From: Phymorhynchus buccinoides
Lineage: Eukaryota > Mollusca > Gastropoda > Neogastropoda > Raphitomidae
Length of the DNA: 64,000 nucleotides
Direction: 5' to 3'
Assembly (NCBI GenBank): GCA_017654935.2
Contig: CM065698.1
Location: 45,326,122-45,390,121, forward strand
Part shown: one piece after another, positions 11,373 to 23,816 of the stretch
How positions within the stretch are numbered: position 1 is the stretch's first letter
Layout: each line of letters begins with the position of its first letter
Translations under genes and position numbers: made by a program
The notes under the pieces: model-generated
Database searches by the model: none
What the model saw: only the letters and a program-made list of their open reading frames with translations
Told to the model about the DNA's origin: nothing

Positions 11373-14300
11373 CCTTCACACTTCACTATTACTAAAATCC
11401 TCTTTTCTCACAACCCTGCACGAAGGTCTTAATGTACTGCAGTGGAACTGTCGTTCCCTAAACACCACACAAGATTATCTAATTCAGTTCCTAGCCAATT
11501 CACAAATCTCTTATCAAATACTCTGTCTGCAATCCATTCGTTTAACATATGGAAAACTTCCCAACATTACTGGATATTACTATCCACCATCTGTTAGTAA
11601 CAAAGTAGATAGAATTTTTACAGCCACTTATATTCATAAATCTCTAAATTACATTGAAGTTCCAACCCCAGAAAGAAATCTAACAGGTTTGCGCTATTCC
11701 ACAATGATCCAAACTAAAGTTAATAACGAATTTATCAACATTCTAAACATCTATTATCCTAAAGGATACTCAAAAGTGACTATCTCTAACTGGCTCTCAA
11801 ATCTGTCTGCAGAGAAATCCTGGCTGATTGTTGGTGATTTCAATGCTCACCACATCAGCTGGGAACCTTTCTGTACAAAAACATATTCTGATATTTCTCT
11901 CTACAACGAAATTAATGACTCACAACTAATTCTACTAAATGATGGTTCTTCCACATATTATCCAGATGCCTCTACACACTTTTATCCAAAAGCTATCGAT
12001 CTTTCCTTAGCCAGTCCAAATTTACTGATAAATCACGAATGGTACACCTATTCGGATCCTCTTCATTCTGACCATAAACCTATCTCCATACAACTGAATT
12101 TAACAGCAAATAACACCAATTTACCACCTGAACCTAAATTTAATTTCGAAAAAGCTAATTGGCCATTATTTCAATCCTTGCTCTCTAAACACACAATTGA
12201 AGACCTCAATGATCTAAACAGAGAAGTTTACTATGATAACATCAGAAAAAAGATTCTAATAGCTGCAAACCTAGCTATCCCTACAACAATACCGCCCTCA
12301 AAACCCCACAGTAAGCCTTGGTGGAACGAGGAAATAAAAAAAGCAATTAAAAACAAAAAACGTAAATATAACACTTTTGACCTACACCCTACTAAACCAA
12401 ATGTTGATGAAAAACTAACAGCAGAAAAAGAATGCGACGATTTGATAAATGAAGCTAAATTAAATTACTTTAACAAGGAAGACATTATTAATTTCAAGGA
12501 CCTAGGCAAGGCCTGGAAACGTCTAAAGAGGGTCCAAAATAAAGGCTACAATATTAACACGCGTGTCCTAGATGGGGATAATTTGACAACCACTGACTCA
12601 GATACCGCTGATGTCCTGGCCAACCGGTTTGCCCAGGCGAGCCAAACAAAACACTTGCCTGTTTTTCAACGGGATAAACGTAAAATAAACTATCATTTTG
12701 AAAAGTCTAATGATAATTCACATACCATCAATGCTCCCTTAAAGATTACCGAGCTTGCTGCCGCCATTAATATGATTAGGAAAACAAATAAAGCAACAGG
12801 AGATGATCCTATCTCCTATACAATTATAAAGAAATTGCCCCCATCTTTTCTCAAAGTCCTGCACCATTTTTATTCCGGATGTTGGGCTGAGGGCGAAATC
12901 CCAAATGCATGGAAGGAGGCACAGGTAGTCGGGATCCCTAAGCCTGGAAAACCGGCTAGGGACCCCGCAAGCTACCGCCCCATTTCCCTCACCCCACATC
13001 TGGGTAAAATTTACGAGCGTATCGTAAAAAGCAGACTGGATTTCTATTTGGAAAAAAATAACGTTCTTCCCAAATTCCAGGCAGGTTTTCGAAAACATAG
13101 ATGCTGCATGGAACAAGTTATAAGATTAACCTCCTATGTCAAAAAGGCCTTTGCGAGACGCAGGAAAGTCCTCGCCACCTTCTTTGATATCAAAGGGGCG
13201 TACGACTCCGTTTGGCATGGGAGGCTTCTAGATAAAGTCAGCAGTCTCGGTATTCACGGGAATATGTTTAATTTTATACAAAACTTCATAAATAACCGTG
13301 CTTTAAGAGTTAAAGTGGGGTCCTCCGTGTCAAAAATACATCAAATTGACATGGGGGTCCCCCAAGGCAGCATTATCGCCCCAACTCTTTTCAACATCAT
13401 GATTCATGACATCTCCAATCTAAAACTCAAAAATTGTCAAATTTCTATGTATGCTGACGACATAGCCATCTGGTCGTCAGCATTCACAAAAAGCTCAAAA
13501 GCTCTAGCTAAATACCTACAAAATCATCAAACTAACACCAGTCTTGTCATTGATTACCTACAGAAAAATGGATTCTCCTTGTCCCCAGACAAGTGTGAGT
13601 TCATGTGTTTTCGCCATAATCTAATTAAAAAAAACATTAACATTAACATTCTGGGCCAACCAAAATCAATGACAAATAAAGTCAAGTTTCTAGGGGTGGT
13701 ACTTACACCACGCCTTAACTGGAGCCCACATATTGACCACCTTTGCAAAAAAGCTATAAAAGGCGCCAACTTTGTCCGAATTATCTCTTCCCAGACATGG
13801 GCTCAAAACTCCAAGTTTCTTGTTCTTTTAACACAAGCTCTAGTTCGCAGTCGTCTAACATATGGGATGGAAGCATTCCATAACATTACAAGTAACCTAG
13901 TAAACAAACTACAAACAATAGAGCTAAAAGCCCTAAAAGCAGCCCTCAACGTTCCAAAGTTTGCAAATACTAACCTGATTTATGGAATAATAGGTTGGAT
14001 TCCATTAGATCACCTTATGAAATTAAACACTTCTACATTCCTAACAAGACTATACGCAACAAATCATTTTTCAATAGAAAGCTTTAAGGAAGAATTTGAA
14101 GACCCTTTTTATAGCCATCCATCCTTTCAACAACAAAAACCAATTATTGCACAAAAAGTCTGCAACCCATTAGACTATTCCCGGGAAATGCTCTCTATGG
14201 CGGGCCTGGAAATAGATGATATTGAAACTCATCCAAAATTCCCCATCCCACATTGGGAATGGGAATCAGCACACTTTGACACTTTTCTACACCAAATGTA

Positions 14301-15207
14301 CTCTAAATCAAACCAACCAAATCTACTTTCAGTTGCTGCCAAAGAAAAAATTTCCGAAATTAAACACCATTTATTAATATATACGGACGGTTCTAAGATC
14401 TCCGACTCACAAATAGGGTGCGCTTTTACCATTCCAACCCTCAAAATTACTAAATCCTTTCAACTAAATTCAAAAATCTCAATCTTTAGCGCAGAGCTCT
14501 GGGCAATTCTTGAAGCCTGTTTTTTTATAAACGAGTTCCAAAAATCATTGTTTCAGGTTACAATCCTCACAGATTCCTTATCCTCGATACAAGCATTGCA
14601 AAATAATACACAAAATAGAAGGAAAATCATTCAGGAGATACAAAATCTTATACACCAAATAAGAATCAAAGGTATCGATTTAACCATCATGTGGATTCCC
14701 TCCCATTTGGGACTCACAGGGAACGACCTTGCTGACACGGCAGCCAAAAGGGCAGCTGAACACACCGAGGGTCAATTTATAAATATTAAATTATCCCTGT
14801 CAGAGATTAAAAATCACCTGAAACGTTGTGTGTACCGGAGATGGGCTGAGGAATTGGATTCCTATTTAGAAGCCCACCTCCGGTGCAGGAAATTTATCAG
14901 TGGTGGACTTTATCTGCCCGTTCCCCATAAAATTCAAGGCAGAATCAACAGATTCTACACTGACTCCATCCGATGTAAATTTAGGAACACTCCATGTAAA
15001 TGTGGAAAGATCTTTAGCCTGAATCATATTTTTGATCCCTGCAATCAGATAAAGAAGGAATTACAACCTGTCATAGACAAATGTAAACAAAATAACTTAA
15101 TATACAATGAAAAGAATTTCTTATGTAAACATGATAAATTAGGTTGGTCACCAATAGTCTGGCTCGCCGGGGCAATTGGCCAGGTATTATTTAAACACCT
15201 TGTCTAA
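11290..15207 (+). CDS. ORF2 endonuclease-reverse transcriptase-RNase H, open
   Basis: Open from 11269; no ATG occurs near its start (11290 is TTG), so translation would need reinitiation or frameshifting from ORF1. About 1,300 residues. The endonuclease opens at NVLQWNCRSL and has GDFNAHH and SDHKPI, but the usual LQE is LQS (CLQSIRL). RT motifs: FFDIKGAYD (A), MGVPQGSIIAP (B), SMYADDIAIW (C). RNase H: YTDGS, SAELWAILEA, LTDSLSS, WIPSHLG...DLAD, with all catalytic acidic residues present. The C-terminus has a CKCG-H-C zinc-like motif. Function in the family is target-primed reverse transcription. No stop or frameshift was seen, so this is the best preserved ORF2 in the array. Confidence 0.88.
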   Translation: MPVVPLRHHRQQDTDWVRRERNPKFHLNLHTSLLLKSSFLTTLHEGLNVLQWNCRSLNTTQDYLIQFLANSQISYQILCLQSIRLTYGKLPNITGYYYPPSVSNKVDRIFTATYIHKSLNYIEVPTPERNLTGLRYSTMIQTKVNNEFINILNIYYPKGYSKVTISNWLSNLSAEKSWLIVGDFNAHHISWEPFCTKTYSDISLYNEINDSQLILLNDGSSTYYPDASTHFYPKAIDLSLASPNLLINHEWYTYSDPLHSDHKPISIQLNLTANNTNLPPEPKFNFEKANWPLFQSLLSKHTIEDLNDLNREVYYDNIRKKILIAANLAIPTTIPPSKPHSKPWWNEEIKKAIKNKKRKYNTFDLHPTKPNVDEKLTAEKECDDLINEAKLNYFNKEDIINFKDLGKAWKRLKRVQNKGYNINTRVLDGDNLTTTDSDTADVLANRFAQASQTKHLPVFQRDKRKINYHFEKSNDNSHTINAPLKITELAAAINMIRKTNKATGDDPISYTIIKKLPPSFLKVLHHFYSGCWAEGEIPNAWKEAQVVGIPKPGKPARDPASYRPISLTPHLGKIYERIVKSRLDFYLEKNNVLPKFQAGFRKHRCCMEQVIRLTSYVKKAFARRRKVLATFFDIKGAYDSVWHGRLLDKVSSLGIHGNMFNFIQNFINNRALRVKVGSSVSKIHQIDMGVPQGSIIAPTLFNIMIHDISNLKLKNCQISMYADDIAIWSSAFTKSSKALAKYLQNHQTNTSLVIDYLQKNGFSLSPDKCEFMCFRHNLIKKNININILGQPKSMTNKVKFLGVVLTPRLNWSPHIDHLCKKAIKGANFVRIISSQTWAQNSKFLVLLTQALVRSRLTYGMEAFHNITSNLVNKLQTIELKALKAALNVPKFANTNLIYGIIGWIPLDHLMKLNTSTFLTRLYATNHFSIESFKEEFEDPFYSHPSFQQQKPIIAQKVCNPLDYSREMLSMAGLEIDDIETHPKFPIPHWEWESAHFDTFLHQMYSKSNQPNLLSVAAKEKISEIKHHLLIYTDGSKISDSQIGCAFTIPTLKITKSFQLNSKISIFSAELWAILEACFFINEFQKSLFQVTILTDSLSSIQALQNNTQNRRKIIQEIQNLIHQIRIKGIDLTIMWIPSHLGLTGNDLADTAAKRAAEHTEGQFINIKLSLSEIKNHLKRCVYRRWAEELDSYLEAHLRCRKFISGGLYLPVPHKIQGRINRFYTDSIRCKFRNTPCKCGKIFSLNHIFDPCNQIKKELQPVIDKCKQNNLIYNEKNFLCKHDKLGWSPIVWLAGAIGQVLFKHLV

Positions 15208-17090
15208 AAGACTGGAACTATTTTTACTGGTGGGAATAGAGTCCCTCTGGTGTGCGGGCCGTATACCTGTCTGCATTCCCGCTCCCCTCTTCCCCCTTCT
15301 CCCTTTTAACTAAAATATGTGCCTGATGGGCTGAAGTGACTCTTTTGAGCCCACTATCTTTTAAAATCCCTTCTCCTATGCAGATAGGTGTCCGGTACGC
15401 ACAACGGAGGTTTCTCTCGTAACCGTTGCGTTTTGCGCTTGTGCTCCCCCCCCTTTTTGGGATTGCCCATGCGGTGTCCTGTCACTGCTTGGGGCGGAGA
15501 GGAGGGGTCCCTTCCCCTCCCTCCCTCCGTTCCGAGCATACAGGAGTCGTTAACCATCCCCACCCTCAACTCTCTCACCTTCTCTTTAAAACCATCTAGA
15601 GCTTAAATATAAATAAGAAAAACTTCTATTTATTTCACTTAAATCTCAGACTCCATCATGACATCAGGGGCGGGAGAGTCTTTGTTGCTACCCCCCCTGG
15701 GATCAGATGGAATAAATAAAATTACTTATAACAATGGAGGCCTCTGGCGGTATGTCCCCCCACTCATAAACAACTTCATATAATATAATGGATCTGGACT
15801 AGATCTCATCTATTTAAATAATAAATTACACATGGTCAAGTAATAGACCAAAATATACATAAAACAAACCAGATTTTAATAGTAACTTTTAATATAACTA
15901 TGAAACTTCAATATTCATAAACTAGTTTTTTACCAAATCTTAACCTATTTTTAACATAATAAACAATTTTAAAGATATAGATTTTAATAAAATAATCTTA
16001 AACTATGCATAAAACGTCCTAATAGGACAGGTACAATCAATAAACAAAGGGTACACACATAGTAGTGGTGTACAAAGGTTCCTGGGAAAAGAAAATGAAA
16101 CGACTGGCTCTTATAACCAACTCGTTATAGACGGACCCAGATTAAAACTTAATCTATATACCTAAAAGATCAGTTAGTAGGGGTTAGGTCCCACAACTTA
16201 ATCAAAACAAAAAACAAATTTTTTTTAACATAACTTTTAACAATTTTACATACTCACATATGTGAAAATAACATTATGCTCTGTCCTATGGACAAGATTA
16301 AATAAGTTAAACACTTAACAAATTTTAACATAGATTAAACACAACTTAGGTATATTTTAAATAAGTTTTTCTATAAAAACAATAAATAACTTTACTTGTA
16401 AAAGGTCTAAACATTTTGTTTGTAAAAGTTGTGTACATAATAACAATGTACATATTAATTTTAATAACTTTTGGTCTAATAACTTTTGGTCTAAGGAACA
16501 AAAGACAACAGTTGCCATTGGACCAAATAAACTCACAACTAAAACTCCTAAATAGCTATTAGTTGTATTGAGTCCTAAGGGACAAAAACCTAATAGGCTA
16601 GTCTTATACAAAAGTGATGTACATATAGAAAATGGAAATAAAATAATAAATTTTACTTTTACATAACCTTTTTTATAGGTTTTTTTAAACTGTATATCAG
16701 CTTGTATACAGGCATATGCCTGTCAAGAATTTTAATAATAAAGCTCTTCCCGAGCACAAACACGGATTTTTTTTATCAAATAGCTCAATTGAGCATAAAA
16801 TGCATGAATTTTAACTGTAGCCCTGGGTTTTTTTAATCAGACCTCCTCCAATCTGCCAGACTTAAAGCAAACAGCTAAATATCTTTTAAAATCAAAACAT
16901 TTTATCACAAACATAAATTTTATATTCTAAAACTTGTACGCTATTAAAAATTAAAACTTCTATAAACTCTGTTAAAACAAATAACTTACTCTTTTAAAAT
17001 ATATCTTATAAAACTTAAAATCCACCTTTTTTCTAGGATCTTTATAAATTTAAATGCCCCAAATAGTCTGTTGACTCAGAAGGCGTAAAA
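15208..17090 (+). other. Element 1 3' UTR
   Basis: First about 350 bp: a GC-rich module (GGGAATAGAGTCCCTC, GCGGGCC; a hairpin GACTC-TTTT-GAGCC at 15338-15351 inside a GGGCT/AGCCC stem; GGAGAGGAGGGGTCCC; GTCGTTAACCATCCCC). Then AT-rich DNA with TAGCCCTGGG near 16820. It ends in the terminal motif. The same landmarks recur in the other elements. Confidence 0.75.
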
Positions 17091-17521
17091 TCTCTATTTT
17101 TCTCTCTCTCTCACTCACACATTCCAAGTCTAGCCGCCGACGAGTCAACACCTCGAGCGACGCTGCGCACATAATAAGAAAAAGGAAAGGGAGCCTCCAG
17201 CCTTCCACGCTACCACGCTACACCGAGAGAAAAAAGAAAGGGGAGAGATTTTCTTCACCCAATTAACCTGCCGGCCTCCCACTACACAGCGCCACCAGAT
17301 CACGCCACCTCCACGCCCTGCCGACATTCATTGCAAGTTAAGTACTCTAAACGAGCCTCTGGCCGTTCGAAAATTCGGAAAATTAACAAGTAAATTGCGT
17401 GATCTCTTGGCCTGGGGAGGCATTGTGTATAGTATTTGTTTATTAACACCAATTTTTACCCATCCCTTATTATTTTCTCTATTATTATTTTCTTGTTTAG
17501 ACACAATGTAAATAGGGCACC
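17091..17521 (+). promoter_or_regulatory. Putative 5' UTR of element 2
   Basis: 430 bp between the end of element 1 and the ORF1 ATG at 17522. It starts with a CT-rich run. Elements of this kind carry an internal promoter in the 5' UTR; no specific promoter motif is evident here. Confidence 0.4.
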
Positions 17522-19500
17522 ATGAGCAAGGAATTATTTAAGATAGAGGGAAGGGAGGGGGGGGGGGGAAGACAACAGCCATGAATACTCCGAAGAGAGT
17601 TCAGACGTCATGTTTGACAGTTCAGGAGAGTCGAACACGTTCATTGAAGTGCCGCCGGTTGAGGTTGAGCGCAAGCTCCCTCCCCTTGAATCAAACATAG
17701 GGAATAGCGCTCCCTCAAATACAAGTACTCCCAATACACCAACAAGAAAAAGAAATCGAGGGGCAGAATCGAGCCCCTCGAGCCCAGGCCTGTCCCCAGG
17801 CAATAAAAAGACCAAGGAGGACTTGCACAACATGGAAAAAGACATCAGCCCAATAGAGACACTAGAACAAAGTACAGACCCATCCCCTTTACGGGAAAAA
17901 ACCACGAGTCTTTCAAAAGAAGGGGAGAACAACACAGACATCCCCTCCCACACTACACATCCCAAAGACAACCCATTCACCAACATAGAGTCAATCTGGG
18001 GTCTCCCCACCAACTCAAACACAAACACAAACACAAACTCACAACACGAACAACAACAAAATCAGTCAGAGCCAAGGCCCAAGCCGAGACCCAAACCAAG
18101 ACGAGCGCGCGCGCATACAGCCACTCATACGAGGGAAACTTCGAGAGACCCTCCAAAACCTACCTTCCTCAAATATCCGGTGATAGTGGAAGACCAGGGC
18201 ACGGGCCCAGCCACAATCAAGGGCCTTGGCCCGGTGACGGGGATGCGCCTTTGGCAAAATGCCATTGGCGACATCGCAAGCCAGAGGTCCCTGGCCGGCA
18301 ATCGCCTACTCATAGGTTGCGTATCTGCCGAACAACAAACCAAACTTTCAAATCTCAAACAAATTTCTACGGACACCTGTAGTAGGCCTAGTCTTTGCCT
18401 GTGGGTCTAAGCCTCTTACTCTTAGAAAATTAATAATTGAAGTTGCGTGATCTGTTACTGTTTTAAACTGATTGTTCATGCGATGAAAACTTGTTCCACA
18501 TCATCTACATTTCTGTAAGATATTTTATATTAGTCCTAATATTTTATTTTCGTTTCGTTAATTCTCCCCCCCCCCCTCTGCCACAAAGCAAAGGTCAAGG
18601 TCACAGCCAGCAAGCTCATCCATGTTTATCTTCCCCTGTAGGCCTACAGTCTGCTCGTGGTGATCAATCGTCTAGGACTAACAAAGGATTCGTACGTCGA
18701 AGGCAGTGAAATCGACGAACCCTGGATTTTCCGTATATTTTTTTTCAAGACTGAAATGAATGTGGGCTAAATGTTAAGTACGTCGTCTTGATTATGAGGT
18801 AAGGCATGGACTCTAGGCCTAGGCCTTGTTGCCGGAAGTGCAGTAGGCTAAGTTGTGCGCAGAGATGATGGGCAAATGAACACGAACAACCGTTACTCAA
18901 AGGCGCAAATAAAAGCTAAACAACCGGGCCGTCAACGCACACACTCGGTACATCCATTTGTTACAGAAAATATAAGTTGACGACGTTAAAATGTACCTAT
19001 TTGTACACACCTGAAATCTTGTGTTTCTTTTTAAAGAGCGTTTTTGTATTCTAATGGAGAGTCTTCTTTCCAGTATGTATCTCCTACTCGTACAACACAA
19101 CAGTTACAACAAATGATTTTCTTCCTTTTGTTCCTTACCGATGTATCTGACTGCTTTGATCGCCATGACTTGAAGGCTCACGTCAAAATCAAGTATCCTG
19201 CTAACTTTAACCCTCTAGCATCTTATGTTTTTTTGAGAAAATGACAACGTTAAAGTTTCAGTGGAGAGTGAGAGTCTTCTTTAGTTTGAAGAGTGTGACT
19301 GAGTCAAGGTTCAAGGTTGCACAACCTTATCTTTATTTTGTTCTTTATCAATGTATCTGACTGCTTTGATCGTCGTGACTTGAAGGCTCACGTCAAAATC
19401 AAGTATCCTGCTAACTTTAACCCTCTAACGCCTTATATGTTTAGAGAAAATGACAACGTTAAGGTTTGAGTTAAGGTTAAAGGTCGGGGCCACGGACGCA

Positions 19501-19534
<34 letters not shown>

Positions 19535-20018
19535 ACAGACACACAACCGAACATGTACGATACTATAGACTCACTTTGTTTTAAAAAACGACGTGAGCCA
19601 AAAATCAAAAGCCGTAAAAGTCACCTTCAACGAACCTTTACTCCCCACACATATCAAAATTTGCGCACAAACTTTTGAAGTCACCCCTTTTGTTGCCCCC
19701 GTTAGGAGGTGTAAACAGTGTGCCCGGTTCGGACACTCGGCCGAGCAATGCCGCTCCAAAAAGGAAACTTGTGCCAGGTGTGCCGAACCGGGCCACTCCC
19801 CACAGTCCTGCACGAACAACAAGTGTGTGAACTGTGGGGGTCCTCACTCTGCGGCATACGGCGGATGTCCGCAGTACCAGCTCCGCATCCGCGCCAATCG
19901 CATACGCGCGGAAATCTTCATTCCCTATTCTGAAGCTATACGTCGGGCCAACAAAAAAGAGTGGGATCCCAATCTCACAAAAGATAGCGGTGGCGGCCCG
20001 CACCCTTCAGACAATTAA
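17522..20018 (+). pseudogene. ORF1 of element 2, interrupted and shortened
   Basis: ATG 17522 (MSKELFKIEG) runs into a poly-G tract at 17557-17568, and the frame then shifts to the long open stretch that includes MFDSSGESN (17610). The RRM-like part (FLKYPVIVEDQGTG, LAGNRLLIGC) ends at about 18366, where the 1.2-kb repeat begins. Coding resumes at about 19597 (SKAVKVTFNE) with knuckles CKQCARFGHSAEQC, CARCAEPGHSPQSC and CVNCGGPHSAAYGGC. About 48 codons expected between the two parts are missing. The protein then stops at 20018, some 200 residues short of the relatives: the basic linker and C-terminal helix are deleted. Confidence 0.8.
18366..19600 (+). mobile_element. 1.2-kb interspersed repeat, copy 2
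   Basis: Second copy of 2033-3336, including the doubled core unit (from about 19095 and 19322), the (AC)n tract at 19501-19528 and the terminal CTCAC/GTGAG fold. It replaces about 145 bp of ORF1 rather than simply splitting it. Confidence 0.85.
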
Positions 20019-20026
20019 CTTTTTAA

Positions 20027-23000
20027 TTAAAAACCCCTCCACTCAATTACTCCCCACCTGTAAGGTTACTGTCCAAGCTAAATATTTTGCAATGGAACTG
20101 CCGTGCCATTAAAAAAACAGGCGATCATTTAATACACTACCTATCATCCACTTCCACAACATATCATTTTATTTGTTTACAGTCGTTAAATATAAACTAT
20201 TCTAATTTGCCCCGCATACAGGGCTATCAATACCCACCTTCAGTTAGTAACACAACAAGCAAAGTTTACACAGCTACTTACATTCATCTAAACACTAGTA
20301 TAAATTCCCCTTTAGAAAATATAACTGCTACCAGATATTCCAACATAATTCAAACTAAAATAAATGGCAAAACCACTAATATTCTAAACATGTATTATCC
20401 TAAAGGATATCACATATCAGACAATATAAACTGGCTTCCCTCCCTTTCGGATACTGTCTCCTGGGTGGTGGTGGGTGACTTTAACGCACACCACCCCACC
20501 TGGGAGGATTTCGGAACTAAACCTAGTGGCGGGGGTGGGATACTCACTCAACAAATTAATGATTCCCATCTTATTCTTTTAAACGATGGTTCATCGACCA
20601 GATTTCCTGATTCCAGTAAACACAAACCCACTGCCATTGATTTAACCCTTGTTAGCCCCGAGTTAATAGTAAATCACGAATGGTACCCAATGTCTGATAC
20701 CTTACTATCAGACCACAAACCTATTTTGATAACTTTTAACAGTCAAATCCCACCACCAACCCAACCCCATCAACATACATTCAACTATGATAATGCTAAC
20801 TGGACCTTATTCCAGTCCATTCTTAGTAAAACTAATAACACCCACATTTTTGATTCCGATTTAGATATTCATTATGAAAATTTAAGAACCTCCATTCTAA
20901 AAGCATGCGAACTTTCTATACCATCAATAACACATAAAACAAATTCCCGTCCATCACCAAAACCGTGGTGGAACGAGACAGTACAAGAAGCAGTAAGAAA
21001 GAAAAAAAGAGCATGCAATTACTTTGACTGTCATCCCACCCCGCCAAACCACGCTTCCAAATTAGAAGCTGAAAAATTATGCGAAGATGCTATAAATCTA
21101 GCCCAAAGGGAATTTTTTAACACTGACGAGATCATCGATTATCGAGATCTCGGAAAAGCATGGAAAAAAATAAAATAAAAAAATAACAGAGGTAAGGTAT
21201 GGGAGCCTAGAATAATGAAAGACAATATAATGACAACCACAAATCTACAGACAGCGGACGCCCTTGCGGATATTTTCGCACAGGCTAGCCAAAGTAAATA
21301 TTTATCTACTGATGAGCAAAACAGACGTACAAACACACCTACAATTCCAAAATCAAACAACAACTCGCACTACATTAACGCCCCCCTCAAATTGACCGAG
21401 CTTGCTGGGTCCCTTCATCAAATTAGAAAAGTAAATAAAGCTACAGGAGTTGATCCAATCTCCTATAAAATACTCAAAAAACTGCCCCTTTCTTTTCACG
21501 AGATTCTATTAACTTTTTACGCCAGATGTTGGGAGGAGGGGGAGGTGCCACGCGCATGGAAAGAGGCACAGGTGGTGGGGGTCCTGAAGCCCGAAAAACC
21601 GGCAAGGGACCCTAAAAGTTACCGCCCCATCTCCCTCACCCCACACAAAAAGAAAAAGACTTGAATATTTTCTCGAAAAAAATAACATTATCCCCACGAT
21701 CCAGGCAGGCTTTCGTAAACATAGATCCTGCATGGAACAAATTGTTAGACTTACCTCCCATGTCAGAAAAGCTCTAGCCAGAAGAAGGAAATTCTTTGCT
21801 ACCTTTTTCGACATAAAAGGGGCATATGACTCCGTCTGGCATGGGAGGCTATTAGAAAAAATCAGCAGGCTCGGAGTTGAGGGTAATACATATAATTTCA
21901 TTCACACTTTTCTACAAAACAGAAGTTTTAAAGTCAAGGTGGGACAGTCTATGTCAGCTAACCATAAGATGGACATGGGAGTTCCCCAGGGCAGCATTAT
22001 TGCACCGATTCTGTTTAATATCATGTTACATGATATCTCACAAATTAAATTTGAAGGATGTCGAATATCGATGTACGCAGATGACATCGCCATCTGGTCT
22101 CTGCCTACAGCACGTGGAGCTAGGTATACCCTTGACCCCGAAATAGGTGCCCACCAACATAATACAAACTTAATCTTACACTACCTTAAATGTAATGGCT
22201 TCACGATTTCACCACAAAAGTGTGAATTCATGGTCTTTTCAACTAAAATTACAAAACATGACAACTTTAAAATCCAAATTTTAGATCAAATAAAAACTCC
22301 TCCTCCCCATGTTAAGTTCCTGGGGGTTCACCTTTCCAGTGATCTCTCATGGACACACCATATTACACACTTAGTTAACAAATCAACTAAAGCCCTGAAC
22401 CTAATAAAAGTATTAGCCAGACAAAAATGGGCTCAGGACACAAAATTTCTAACATACCTAGTTAGGACTCTGGTTCGTAGCCGTTTAACCTACGGCATGG
22501 AGACATTCTATAACTTAACAAAATCTAACCTAACAGCATTACAAACTATTGAAATGAAAGCTTTAAAGACTGCCCTGGGACTCCCCTCCTTTGCAATAAA
22601 CTATCTAGTTTATAGAGACATAGGCTGGCTCCCCCTACATCACCTCATAAAGTTAAATTGTGCAACATTTTTAACAAGACTCCACAGTACCAACAACTTT
22701 ACAAAGGAAGACTTCTTAACTCAATTTTCGGACCCCTATTTTGCTCAATCTCAAACATTTGTCAAAAAATACATTAACATATATGATTTTGTAGAAAACC
22801 TACTTGAAAAATCAGACACATTAATGAAACATATTGTGTTCTACCCTAAGTATATAGTGCCACAGTGGGATTGGGATCCTCCAGACTATGACATCTCACT
22901 ACATCATGAATTTAACAAAGAAGAACAAATTAACCAATTAACAGTTGCAGCAAAACAAAAAATCTATAACTTTCAACACCAACTCAGTATTTATACCGAT

Positions 23001-23816
23001 GGTTCCAAATTAAACGAAAATAAAATAGGTTGTGCCTTTACCATACCTAGTCTAAAAATATTCAAAACATTTCAATTAAACAAAAATATTTCTATTTTTT
23101 CAGCTGAACTCTGGGCCATCTTAGAAGCCCTTTCATTTACTAACAATCTACCGAATCCCCCATTTCAAATAGCTATTTTTTCAGACTCTCTTTCCTCCAT
23201 TTACGCATTACAGGGAGAAAGCCATAATCGTTTAGAAATAAAAAATGAAATCAAAAAACTAATACATCATCTTCATCTTAAGGGGACTAAAGTCACATTA
23301 ATATGGATCCCCTCCCACTGTGGCATCATGGGAAACGATCTAGCAGATAGAGAGGCCAAGAGGGCAGCCACCCATACGTCAGGCACACCCGTTGACATTG
23401 GCCTGTCAGTTGGTGAAGCCAAGTCACTTCTGAAAAAGACAGTATTCCGGGAGTGGGCCAGCGAACTTGAGAGTTACGCAAAGGCCCACTCCTGGGACCC
23501 TAAAATAGTCCAGGGGGGACTTTTCCTCGCCACTCCACATTATATCTCCAAATTAATATTTCGATTAAGAACATATTCATATTATTGTAAATTCAGAAAC
23601 ACCATCTGTAGATGTAGTAAAATACTTAACTTAGAACACTTGTTTAACCCTTGCTCTTATATCCAAATGGAATTTGCAGAACTCTTTAACAAATTAAAAA
23701 CAGTAAATATACCTTTCACACTAAAAATATTATCAATACACGGTGAGAGGGAATGGTCCCCCCTTGTATGGCTAGCAGAAGCCATACACCGCTCATTTTT
23801 CAAAGAATTTTTTTAA
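20027..23816 (+). pseudogene. ORF2 of element 2, stop plus deletion
   Basis: Open from 20027 without an ATG (LNILQWNCRA at about 20078). The endonuclease keeps GDFNAHH and SDHKPI but again has CLQSLN in place of LQE. An in-frame TAA lies at 21176-21178 after KAWKKIK. Near 21652 about 30 bases (the LGKIYERIV segment of element 1) are deleted with a frame change. From there the frame is open to 23816: FFDIKGAYDS, MGVPQGSIIAP, SMYADDIAIW, then RNase H YTDGS, SAELWAI, FSDSLSS, WIPSHCG...DLAD. Not functional. Confidence 0.85.

Larger units (their letters stand above)
9650..17090 (+). mobile_element. Non-LTR retrotransposon, element 1 (I/Nimb type)
   Basis: First of five same-strand elements. It holds a frameshifted ORF1, an open ORF2 and a 3' UTR of about 1.9 kb. 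RNase H after the reverse transcriptase and a CCHC nucleocapsid-like ORF1 place it in the I group. The Nimb assignment within it is inference. The 3' end is taken at the conserved AAATGCCCC...AAGGCGTAAAA motif (17052-17090). The 5' end is uncertain: only some tens of bases precede the ORF1 ATG, so the 5' UTR is short or truncated. Confidence 0.8.

Noticed and set aside
17145..17327. Short minus-strand frame in the element 2 5' region
   Set aside because: Low-complexity, overlaps the presumed 5' UTR and has no recognisable motif.
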